NCBI RefSeq assembly: GCF_905220975.1
Contig: NZ_CAJNBK010000007.1
Coordinates: 1 to 64,000 of the forward strand
Direction: 5' to 3'
From: Paraburkholderia haematera
GTDB lineage: Bacteria; Pseudomonadota; Gammaproteobacteria; Burkholderiales; Burkholderiaceae
DNA length: 64,000 bases
Each line of letters begins with the position of its first letter. Positions within the stretch are counted from its first letter, which is position 1. Made by a program: the position numbers and the translations under genes. Positions 1-8,969 of the stretch are shown one piece after another. A model generated the notes under the pieces. The model saw nothing but the letters and a program-made list of their open reading frames with translations, had not been told where the DNA came from and made no database searches.

Positions 1-43
1 GATACGCGTCAAATTCGTCGATATCTTCTCTCATCGCGATCAT
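1..43 (-). CDS. Possible 5' start of an unidentified gene running off the left edge
   Basis: Reading leftward from a CAT at 41-43, or an in-frame CAT at 32-34, an open frame continues to the window edge. The version from 34 reads MREDIDEFDAY. Only 11 to 14 codons are visible, so no family can be named. A perfect 5-bp-arm palindrome lies just upstream at 53-66. Base composition is more AT-rich than in the flanking genes. It could equally be a chance frame; sequence to the left is needed to decide. Confidence 0.25.
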   Translation of the reverse strand, partial: MIAMREDIDEFDAY

Positions 44-52
44 CCAAAGTCT

Positions 53-66
53 GTATTATTCAATAC
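53..66. promoter_or_regulatory. Small palindrome, possible operator
   Basis: GTATT-ATTC-AATAC is an inverted repeat with perfect 5-bp arms and a 4-nt spacer. It lies 10 bp upstream of the leftward start at 43, inside the AT-rich sequence that abruptly replaces the regulator gene to its right. Short palindromes of this kind are typical of autoregulated small operons, but no bound protein can be named. Confidence 0.3.
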
Positions 67-94
67 TACCAGGTATCGCTTTGATGTGAATATT

Positions 95-2035
95 TTATTG
101 ACACAGTAAGATTAGCACGCTGTCGAGAAATACGGCAAGTTCAATGACCGGCATGAGCTCGACGAGCAGCGCTTCAGCTTCGTCCAGCCGGCCCTGTTCA
201 TAACGCAATTGGGCAATCATCGGGGCGCACATCGCTGCCGCTATCGAATGCGGGCCCGAATGCTGCACGGCAAGCTCCATGGCTTCGTTGAAACGGCGCT
301 CGGCGAGCGGGAAGTGGAGTTGTTGCATTTCCACATGGCCGAGCAGGCAAAGCCGATAGACCGTGGAGAATATGCTGCGCTGGTCTTCCTCGATCGAGTC
401 GGGAATCCACGGCGTGGCGTGAAGGGCTTCAAGATTGCCCGCTTTCCAGTGAGCGAAGCGGGCCACGTTCGAGACCGCGTTGGTGGTCCAGGAATCGCGC
501 GACGGTCGGCCCAGATATTCTTGCGCGAGCGTGAGCGCTCTTTGCGGGTCATCCTGTAAGGCTGCGAGCGCCGAACGAATGGCGATGCACTCCCAACGGA
601 CGTGCTCCGCGTCGATACCCTTGCCGGCGGCATCGCGTTCGATCGAATCCAGCATCGTGACCGCGTCGCCGAAGCGCAGGGCGAGTACCGTGCCCCAGGC
701 GATGGCAAGTGTGACGGTGGTCTGTGCCCGCATCAGGTCGGCCGGGAATTGGCGCTGCCAGCCGACCAGCGTGAGCAGATCGCCTCCCTTCAGAAGGGAC
801 ATGGCGCAGTGTTCCATGAGGCGAATGGCGTCGCCGGTCGAGCCGGCTGCAATGGCATGTCTGACGGCGTCAGTCCACTGGCGCTCTGCGGCATACCATT
901 GCCACGCGCTGCGATGCAGTTCAGCGATCTCCTCAGGGTGCCGGGCCGCCAGCCGGCGCTTGAGGTACTCGGCCATGAGCGGGTGATAGCGGAACCAATG
1001 TCCTTCCAGGTCCAGCGGCTCCAGCAGCAACTGGCGCGCGACAATCGCGTCCAGCATGGTCTGGCTCTGCTTGAGACCGGTGAGCGCCTCACACAGCGGT
1101 GCGCTCAGACGATCGAGTATCGCCGTACGCAGCATGAATCCCAGCATCCCGGCCGGTAAAGAGTGAAGGATGTCTTCGAGGTAGTCTGCGAGCGGCCTTG
1201 ACGCGCCGGTCGGCGCGCTTGTCTTCCAGCCTCGGGGGCGGTCGTCCCGGGCCAGCACCGACGCGGAAATGCGCAGCGCGGCCGCCCAGCCTTCGGTGGA
1301 CGCGAACAGCGACTTCATGTCCGTGGCGTGGAGCTTGCCGGGGCATTCGCGCTCGACGAAACGGCGCGTCTCGTCGAAGTTGAATCTCAGCGTGGACGCG
1401 TCGATTTCCAGGAGCTCGTTTCGGGCTCGCAGTTTGGCCGTAGGAAGAGGGGGATCCGTTCGGGTGCACAGCACCACGTGGACTTGCGAGGGCACATTGG
1501 CGATGAAGTGCGACATCGCTTCGTGAATCGGTGCCTCGCTGATCAAGTGGTAGTCGTCGATGAAAAGGTAGACCTCGTCGTCGACGTCGACCAGCTCGTT
1601 AATCAGCGTCGAGGCGAGTGAATTCGCCGGCACAAACGACGCTTCGGCGGTCAAGCCGATCACTGAGGCACCAACGTCGCCACAGGCTTGCCGCAATGCC
1701 TGCGCGAGATGATTGAAGTATCGCGCGGGTTCGTCATCGTCGGCGTCGAGCGCTAGCCAGGCGACCCGCGCACTGCTCGTGCCAAGCACGTTTAGCCAGG
1801 TGAGCGCGAGCGAGGTCTTGCCAAATCCAGCGGGAGCCTTGATCACCGTCAGGCGCTTCATTGCTGTCTGCGCGGCAAGCGAGGCGAGGCGCGGCCGATC
1901 GATCAAGCCGGCGGGCAGGCGTGGCGGGAACACCTTCGTTGCGAGGAACAGAGGTGGCCTGTTCGGGGGCGGCGCTGTTGTCGCGTTCGTTGCGTTTGTT
2001 GCTTTCGTCGCTTTCGTCGCTTCTGTCACGTGCAT
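95..2035 (-). pseudogene. Truncated MalT/LuxR-type ATP-dependent regulator (DNA-binding domain lost)
   Basis: This 646-residue product has the N-terminal STAND NTPase architecture of the MalT-like (LAL) regulators. Walker A is APAGFGKT at residues 67-74, Walker B is YLFIDDYH near 158, followed by the arm domain and the start of the TPR-like sensor region. Full family members are about 900 residues and end in a LuxR-type helix-turn-helix. Here the frame runs into unrelated AT-rich sequence after FLDSVL and stops within a few codons, so the last part of the sensor and the whole HTH are missing. The N-terminus carries a low-complexity KATKATNATNATT stretch encoded by 9-bp repeats. Most likely a gene broken by deletion or insertion; a regulatory role without an HTH is unlikely but not excluded. 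Confidence 0.75.
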
Positions 2036-2417
2036 CAGTTGCTCCAGGCGTACGGGTTGACCCTGGCTGCCATCCCCCGTCCATGCGATCGTGCTCCCCT
2101 TTAACGGGGATTCTGCGCGGTGCTGCGCTCAGACACTATGGATTCCAGCGAGGAGGCACGCAGTTCCACAGATGGATAACGGTGCGGCACGCCGGCCGGT
2201 CCGGAATCGCCCTTAGGCGGGCGCCCTGAACCGGTGTCTCGCTCGGGAAATGATACGCCCAACCACCTTGAGGGGAGGCATGTGTGCCGCGGCGAATCAT
2301 ATTGCGGCGCACAAACTTCGCCCCGGCGGCGCGCGTCCTGCACGGACAAAAACGAAACCTCGTGCGGCCGGTTCACATGGACAGCGTCACGCAGTCCTTA
2401 TCGAAATGGAGTAGGCA
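2036..2417. other. Intergenic region between divergent regulator remnant and etfB remnant
   Basis: These 380 bp separate two divergently oriented decayed genes and should hold both former promoters. An imperfect inverted repeat with arms around TGTGCCGC and GCGGCGCACA lies near 2280-2312. A GGAG ribosome-binding site sits just before the etfB start. No credible gene was seen. Confidence 0.5.
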
Positions 2418-2654
2418 ATGAAAGTACTGGTTCCTGTCAAACGCGTCGTCGACGCGAATGTGAGAGTCCGCGTGAAGGCCGACGGCAGCGCCGTCGACAT
2501 CGCGAATGTGAAGCTGTCGATGAACCCCTTCGACGAAATCAGCGTGGAAGAGGCCGTGCGTTTGAAGGAGGCCGGCGCGGCGTCGGAAGTGGTCGTCGTG
2601 TCCTGCGGCGTGCAGGCCTGCCAGGAAACGCTGCGCACGGCGCCTTCGGGTTAG
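2418..2654 (+). pseudogene. etfB: 5' remnant of electron transfer flavoprotein beta subunit
   Basis: The 78 codons begin [12 protein letters not shown] and continue with [20 protein letters not shown], which is the unmistakable N-terminus of the EtfB subunit (full length about 249 residues). Homology runs to QETLRTA; the frame then reads PSG and stops, so roughly two thirds of the protein is absent. The native start with a GGAG site 8-10 nt upstream is preserved. No etfA follows: tRNA-Asp and ppiD come next. This is a truncated copy or rearrangement scar. A functional etfAB is expected elsewhere in the genome, since EtfAB passes electrons from acyl-CoA dehydrogenases to the quinone pool. Confidence 0.85.
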
Positions 2655-2783
2655 CTGGCACGGCCATATTTCCGTTGCCAAGCCGCGACATTTGCGGCAG
2701 AATCCCGGATCGCTGTATTTTTCGTTGTATCCGCTGGATCGAATTGCGTGGGCGCCTTATTTCAAAAGGCTTCGCTGGGTGTT

Positions 2784-2811
2784 TTCGAACTCCACGGTTC
2801 GAACTCCACGG
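2784..2811. repeat. Two perfect tandem copies of a 14-bp unit
   Basis: TTCGAACTCCACGG occurs twice head to tail between the etfB remnant and tRNA-Asp. The unit resembles the T-arm and acceptor end of a tRNA (compare GGTTCGAGTCCCGTCCACTCC in the neighbouring tRNA-Asp at 2913-2933), so it may derive from a partial tRNA 3' end duplicated during rearrangement. That origin is inference. Confidence 0.5.
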
Positions 2812-2861
2812 CACCACCCGTTTCAGGTTCGGTTAAGCGTTGCAGCGCAGTTGCAGTATAA

Positions 2862-2938
2862 GGAGTGGTAGTTCAGTCGGTTAGAATACCGGCCTGTCAC
2901 GCCGGGGGTCGCGGGTTCGAGTCCCGTCCACTCCGCCA
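2862..2938 (+). tRNA. tRNA-Asp (anticodon GTC)
   Basis: A 77-nt cloverleaf with an encoded CCA end. Acceptor arms GGAGTGG and CCACTCC pair, the anticodon loop CTGTCAC carries GTC at 2896-2898, and the T-arm contains GGGTTCGAGTCCC. It decodes GAC and GAU. It sits immediately upstream of ppiD, a typical place for tRNA genes in this lineage. All conserved positions look intact, so it should be functional. Confidence 0.97.
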
Positions 2939-2949
2939 GTATCCACGAA

Positions 2950-2975
2950 AGGCGAACTCCGGTTCGCCTTTTTTA
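2950..2975 (+). terminator. Rho-independent terminator after tRNA-Asp
   Basis: AGGCGAAC and GTTCGCCT form an 8-bp stem closed by a short loop and followed by a run of T. It lies 12 nt after the tRNA CCA end and before ppiD, so the tRNA is transcribed as its own unit. Confidence 0.8.
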
Positions 2976-3024
2976 TTGCCCGCTGTTGTAAGATCGGGCG
3001 TTCTGTTTTTGGCACCCCTCACGC

Positions 3025-4962
3025 ATGCTCGATTTTTTCCGTAATCACAAACGCCTGATGATGTTCATGCTCATCCTCGTCATTGTGCCGGGGTTGGGTT
3101 TTGTGGGCATTCAAGGCTTCCGCGGCTTCTTTGACGAAAGTGCAAACGTCGCCAGCGTCAACGGTCACAAGATCACGCGCGCGGAGTATGACGACGCGAT
3201 GCGTCAGCAGCTCGACCGCGCCCGTCAGATGCTCGGCGCGCAGTTCGACATGAAGTCGTTCGATACGCCCGGGCGCCGTCGCGAAATGCTCGACGGCCTG
3301 ATCGAGCAGCGTGTGCTGGCCGACGAAACACAGCGCCTGCATCTGACCGCATCGGACGACGCCGTGCGCCGCGTGCTGCTGAACGATCCGGTGATCTCGT
3401 CGCTGAAGAATCCTGACGGTTCGATCGACGTCGACCGTTACAAGCAGTTGCTCGCCATGCAGGGCATGACGCCGGATCAGTACGACGAACGGGTGCGCTA
3501 CGGCCTCGCCACGCAGCAGTTGCCTGGCGGCATTCAAGGCAGCGCCTTCACGTCGAAGACCCTCGCGCAGCACCTGACCGAGCTCGCCGAACAGCAGCGC
3601 GAAGTGCAGGGTATCGCCTTCCATCCGCGTGACTACGCCGCGAAGACGCAGCCCACGGACGCGCAACTGCAGGCGTACTACGACGCGCATCGCAACGACT
3701 TCGCCACGCCCGCCACGGCAACGATCCAGTATCTGGTGTTGTCGCCGGCAACGCTGTCTGCCGCCGTGCAGCCGAGCGACGCCGACCTGAAAAAGTACTA
3801 CGACGACAACATCGCGCATTACCGCACGGACGCTCAGGTGCGCGCGAGCCACATCCTGATCGCCGCACCGAAAGATGCGAGCGCGGCTGACAAGGCCAAG
3901 GCGAAGCAGAAGGCCGAAGAGTTGCTCGCACAGATCAAGGCGCATCCGGACCAGTTCGCGCAGATCGCGCAGCAGAACTCGCAGGATCCGGGTTCGGCGT
4001 CGAAGGGCGGCGATCTGGGTTACTTCGGCCGCGGCATGATCGCCGGCGGCCAGTCGTTCGACGACGCCGTGTTCGGCCTCAAGAAAGACGAAGTCAGCGG
4101 CATCGTGCAGACCGACTTCGGTTATCACATCGTCAAGGTCACGGACGTGAAGCCGGCAGTCACAAAGCCGTTCGACGAAGTGAAAGATCAGATCGCAAAG
4201 GACCTGAAGACACAGCTGGCGGGCAAGGCATTCAGCGACGACTCGGAAGGCTTTACGTCGATCGTCTACGAGAAGGCGAAGAGCCTGCAGCCTGCCGCAG
4301 ACAAGTACAAGCTGCAAATGCAAACGGCCACGGTGACGCCGCAGCCGGATCCGAAGCTGCCGCCTGACAGCCCGCTGAACAATGCGAAGTTTCTGGCCGC
4401 TGTCTTCGCGAACGACGCAGTCACCGCGCGTAACAACACGCAGGCGACCGACGTCGGTGGCAATACGCTGATCGCAGCGCGCGTGACCGATTACAAGGCC
4501 GCAGCCGTGCCGGCGCTCGACGCCGTCAAGGACGCAGTACGTCAGAAAATGATCGCGGTTCAGTCGAACGAGGCCGCTCACAAGGATGGCATTGCGAAGC
4601 TGGCTGAGTTCGACAAGTCGAAGGCCACGACCGGCTTTTCGTCGCCGCTGAAGGTTTCGCGCAACGACGCACAAGGCGTGCCGCCGGCTGCATTGAGCGC
4701 AATCTACAAGGCGGACGCGCAAAAGTTACCTGCCTACGTGGGTGTTGACCTCGGTGACAACGGCTATGCGATCTATCGCGTGAACGCGGTTGTCGCGGGC
4801 GCCCCGATCGATCCGCAGCGTTTGGCCGCCGCGCAGCAGCAGATTGCGCAAGTCGACGCTCAGTCCGAAACTGAGGCGTACGTCGAGGCACTGCGGGCCC
4901 GTTCAAAGGTGAAGTTCTATGGCGCGCTCGACAGCAGCAATGCCCAGGCGAGTGGCGAATAA
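3025..4962 (+). CDS. ppiD: PpiD-like periplasmic folding factor (SurA_N plus parvulin PPIase)
   Basis: The 645-residue protein is an inner-membrane-anchored periplasmic chaperone that assists newly secreted outer-membrane proteins. The N-terminus MLDFFRNHKRLMMFMLILVI gives one transmembrane anchor at about 10-32. A SurA_N-like chaperone region follows (NGHKITRAEYDDAMRQQ onward). The parvulin domain spans about 270-375 and contains RASHILI, SKGGDLGYFGRG and TDFGYHIVKV. A second chaperone region forms the C-terminus. Length matches the PpiD family. The gene stands alone between the tRNA terminator and its own strong terminator. The parvulin domain of PpiD proteins is often poorly active, and activity cannot be judged from sequence alone. 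Confidence 0.93.
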   Translation: MLDFFRNHKRLMMFMLILVIVPGLGFVGIQGFRGFFDESANVASVNGHKITRAEYDDAMRQQLDRARQMLGAQFDMKSFDTPGRRREMLDGLIEQRVLADETQRLHLTASDDAVRRVLLNDPVISSLKNPDGSIDVDRYKQLLAMQGMTPDQYDERVRYGLATQQLPGGIQGSAFTSKTLAQHLTELAEQQREVQGIAFHPRDYAAKTQPTDAQLQAYYDAHRNDFATPATATIQYLVLSPATLSAAVQPSDADLKKYYDDNIAHYRTDAQVRASHILIAAPKDASAADKAKAKQKAEELLAQIKAHPDQFAQIAQQNSQDPGSASKGGDLGYFGRGMIAGGQSFDDAVFGLKKDEVSGIVQTDFGYHIVKVTDVKPAVTKPFDEVKDQIAKDLKTQLAGKAFSDDSEGFTSIVYEKAKSLQPAADKYKLQMQTATVTPQPDPKLPPDSPLNNAKFLAAVFANDAVTARNNTQATDVGGNTLIAARVTDYKAAAVPALDAVKDAVRQKMIAVQSNEAAHKDGIAKLAEFDKSKATTGFSSPLKVSRNDAQGVPPAALSAIYKADAQKLPAYVGVDLGDNGYAIYRVNAVVAGAPIDPQRLAAAQQQIAQVDAQSETEAYVEALRARSKVKFYGALDSSNAQASGE

Positions 4963-5009
4963 GTCGCAGCTGCACCCCCTGCGCGCAAGCACGTAAAGCG
5001 CGCAGGCGC

Positions 5010-5039
5010 AAAAAAGCCCCGCAATTGCGGGGCTTTTTT
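5010..5039 (+). terminator. Strong rho-independent terminator after ppiD
   Basis: AAAAAAGCCCCGC and its complement GCGGGGCTTTTTT flank a 4-nt loop, giving a GC-rich stem with A and T tracts on either side. It can stop transcription from both directions, ppiD from the left and the small lipoprotein gene from the right. Confidence 0.92.
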
Positions 5040-5106
5040 ATGCGCCGCGTGCAAGCTCGTCAAACGGTTTGCTTGAGAACACGCGGCTTGTCATGCCGTC
5101 AGCGGC

Positions 5107-5448
5107 CTAGAGGCAAGCGCTGATCGCACTGGTGGCTTCGCTGCCCGCGGCGCCATGGGCGCGGAACCCGACCCACGAACCCGGGCCCTTGTAGGAGGGC
5201 CGCACCACGGCCGCTGCGCCGTCAGGTGGCTGCTGACCCGGCACATAGACATCCATGGCCTGATCGTTAGCCATGATGTCTTGCGACACGACTTGCTGTT
5301 GCGAGCCATTAGCCCACTTTTGCGCGATGCACGCAGCGACGGCCTTCGGCGGCTGCTGGCTTTGGCCAACAGATTGGACCCCGGCAGGCGGTTGAGCGGC
5401 GCATGCAGAAAGTGCCACGGTCAAAGCGATTAACGGTAAATATTTCAC
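5107..5448 (-). CDS. Small hypothetical lipoprotein
   Basis: The 113-residue product begins MKYLPLIALTVALSACAAQPP, a type II signal peptide with lipobox LSAC and acylated Cys16. The mature part is Gln/Pro-rich (QSVGQSQQPPKAVAACIAQK), then contains VYVPGQQPP and a C-terminal ISACL. Three further Cys may form a disulphide. Asp is absent at +2, so the outer membrane is the likely destination. No named domain was recognised. It ends towards ppiD and shares that gene's bidirectional terminator. Confidence 0.75.
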   Translation of the reverse strand: MKYLPLIALTVALSACAAQPPAGVQSVGQSQQPPKAVAACIAQKWANGSQQQVVSQDIMANDQAMDVYVPGQQPPDGAAAVVRPSYKGPGSWVGFRAHGAAGSEATSAISACL

Positions 5449-5566
5449 GTTATCTCCTCAAAAGTCGCTCAGAATCGAGCTGGGTTACGCGGGATTACGA
5501 AAGTGTCCGATTGACTTTGCCGATCCGCGTTCCCCAATTACCGGAAACAAGTTGTTAGCGAGCTTT

Positions 5567-6271
5567 TCAGTGCGGCGAACTTGTGCGAAGGAGTGGCTTG
5601 ACAGCCGGCCACACATTGTTGAGTAGCACTGGCTGTGCCTGCTGCGTCGGATGGATCTGATCCGCCTGAAACATGTCCGGTTTGTCGGCGATGCCGGCCA
5701 GCAGGAAGGGCACCAGCGGCACGCGCAATTGCTTCGAGAGTTCACCGTACAGGCCGTGGAACTTTTGCGTGTAGTCGGGGCCGTAATTGGGTGGCACATA
5801 CATGCCAACCAGCACGACTTTCGCGTGGCCTTGTTGAGCCTGCTCGATGATCGTACGCAGGTTGTCTTCGGTGGTTGCGAGCGGCACGCCGCGCAATGCA
5901 TCGTTGGCGCCGAGCTCGACGATCACGATACTCGGCTTGAGCCGCTGGAGGAGCGCCGGCAAGCGAGCCCGGCCACCGCTCGTGGTGTCGCCGCTGATGC
6001 TCGCGTTGGCGACGCTATAATCGATTCGCTCATCGGTGAGGCGCTGGCGCATCAAGGCTACCCAGCCGGTGTCGCGAGGCAAGCCGTATTCGGCGGAGAT
6101 GCTGTCGCCGAGCACGACGATCACCGGCCTCGTCTGGTCCGGCGCGTTGGCCGCGCGGGCTGGGACGGGCAGCGAAAACAGGGTTGCGGCCAGCACGGCC
6201 GAACCGAATGCCGTAGTCAGCGTCAGCGCGCGAGGCGCTATGGCGCGCACTTTCAACCTACGCTTCACCAT
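5567..6271 (-). CDS. tesA: SGNH-family esterase/lysophospholipase (TesA-like)
   Basis: Periplasmic GDSL hydrolase related to E. coli TesA (thioesterase I / lysophospholipase L1). With the start at 6271 ([13 protein letters not shown]) it has 234 residues and an export signal ending near ARA-AN (about 40). Block I is VVLGDSISAEYG with nucleophile Ser57, block III is ELGANDAL, and block V is DQIHPTQQAQ with the Asp/His pair near 204 and 207. It is divergent from ybbA, as in E. coli. The frame stays open upstream to 6499, but that extension lies inside ybbA and lacks a signal sequence. The chosen start codon overlaps the ybbA start codon on the other strand. Confidence 0.88.
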   Translation of the reverse strand: MVKRRLKVRAIAPRALTLTTAFGSAVLAATLFSLPVPARAANAPDQTRPVIVVLGDSISAEYGLPRDTGWVALMRQRLTDERIDYSVANASISGDTTSGGRARLPALLQRLKPSIVIVELGANDALRGVPLATTEDNLRTIIEQAQQGHAKVVLVGMYVPPNYGPDYTQKFHGLYGELSKQLRVPLVPFLLAGIADKPDMFQADQIHPTQQAQPVLLNNVWPAVKPLLRTSSPH

Positions 6272-6956
6272 GCTAAACAAAACTGATCCAGTCATTGAAG
6301 TGCGGGGTTTGTGCAAGAAGGTTAAGGATGCAACGGGCGAACTGACGATTCTTGAAGACATCGATCTTGCTATCGATGCCGGCAGCAGTGTGGCGATCGT
6401 CGGTGCATCCGGGTCGGGCAAGTCTACGCTGCTCGGCTTGCTTGCAGGATTGGACAGCGCGAGTTCGGGCTCGGTTCGGCTGCTCGGCCGCGAACTCACG
6501 GAACTGAATGAGGACGAACGCGCCGCGTTGCGCAGCGGTTCAGTCGGTTTCGTGTTCCAGTCATTTCAACTGATGCCGCATCTGACGGCGCTCGAAAACG
6601 TCACCTTGCCGCTCGAACTGCAAGGCGGCATCGGCACGCGCGAGGCCGCGGCGCGCGCGCGCGGATTGCTGGAGCAGGTGGGACTCGCGAAGCGTACCGG
6701 GCACTATCCGAAGCTGCTGTCGGGCGGGGAGCAGCAGCGGGTTGCGCTTGCGCGTGCGTTTGTTACGCATCCGGCGATCCTGTTTGCCGACGAGCCGACC
6801 GGCAGTCTCGATGCAGCCACCGGTCACGCGGTCATCGACTTGATGTTCGAGATGAACCGCGCGAACGGCGCCACGTTGATACTCGTCACGCACGACGTCG
6901 AACTGGCGCGTCGTTGCGATACGACGGTGACGATCGAAGCCGGACGTCTGGCCTGA
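6270..6956 (+). CDS. ybbA: ABC transporter ATP-binding protein, YbbA/LolD family
   Basis: The 228-residue ATPase subunit begins [18 protein letters not shown]. Walker A is GASGSGKS at 45-52, the Q-loop is FVFQSFQLM, the signature [15 protein letters not shown] starts near 150, Walker B with D-loop is [12 protein letters not shown], and the H-loop is LVTHD. All catalytic elements are intact. Family members power YbbP-like or MacB/LolCE-like permeases rather than solute importers. No permease follows: a terminator and the opposing pgi gene come next, so its membrane partner must be encoded elsewhere. The frame extends upstream to 6036, but that part is antisense to tesA. Confidence 0.9.
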   Translation: MLNKTDPVIEVRGLCKKVKDATGELTILEDIDLAIDAGSSVAIVGASGSGKSTLLGLLAGLDSASSGSVRLLGRELTELNEDERAALRSGSVGFVFQSFQLMPHLTALENVTLPLELQGGIGTREAAARARGLLEQVGLAKRTGHYPKLLSGGEQQRVALARAFVTHPAILFADEPTGSLDAATGHAVIDLMFEMNRANGATLILVTHDVELARRCDTTVTIEAGRLA

Positions 6957-6990
6957 TCCAGGTCGAAAGAAATCGATAACCACCGCCACC

Positions 6991-7024
6991 AATGAAAAGC
7001 GGGCCTTGCGGCCCGCGTTTCATT
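6991..7024. terminator. Bidirectional terminator between ybbA and pgi
   Basis: AATGAAAAGCGGGCC and GGCCCGCGTTTCATT form a 15-nt near-perfect stem around TTGC, with A/T-rich outer ends. It lies between convergent ybbA and pgi and can serve both. Confidence 0.8.
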
Positions 7025-7049
7025 TCGGCTGTTCCAACGCTTCATTGCC

Positions 7050-8672
<1,623 letters not shown>

Positions 8673-8969
8673 AGCGTCCGTCTAACGAAGGGGCACGAAG
8701 AATGGCACGCGCGTGAAGCGCTGCCGAGGATGAAGCAACGATGCTGTTAGAGCGATGCCGCGCGGCCGGGTTCGCGATGGGTTGCCGTGAAGCTTCGCGA
8801 GCCTGCCTTGCGATCAAACCGGCTTGCTGAAGTTCGCTGCAACCCGGGACGACCTGACGCGCGGCGCGGTCAATCAGTATAACGGCGTTGCGTGACAGGT
8901 AACAGGTGACAGGTGACAGCGGGGTGACAGCGGTTTGGGCGTCCCAGGCACACGGTGGGATGGGTGGGT
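8673..8969. other. Intergenic region with short GTGACAG repeats
   Basis: The 297 bp between nnr and pgi hold no gene. Around 8893-8932 the heptamer GTGACAG or a one-base variant recurs four to five times (gtgacag, gtaacag, gtgacag, gtgacag, then gtgacag after a short gap). The pgi promoter should lie here; no clear core promoter was identified. Confidence 0.5.

Noticed and set aside
2862..2938. tRNA-Asp as the attachment site of a genomic island
   Set aside because: The tRNA 3' end faces ppiD with no integrase or duplicated tRNA end there. The scarred genes are on the 5' side, where site-specific islands are not expected.
3019..4722. A 567-codon frame antisense to ppiD
   Set aside because: It overlaps a clear PpiD protein completely and has shadow-like composition.
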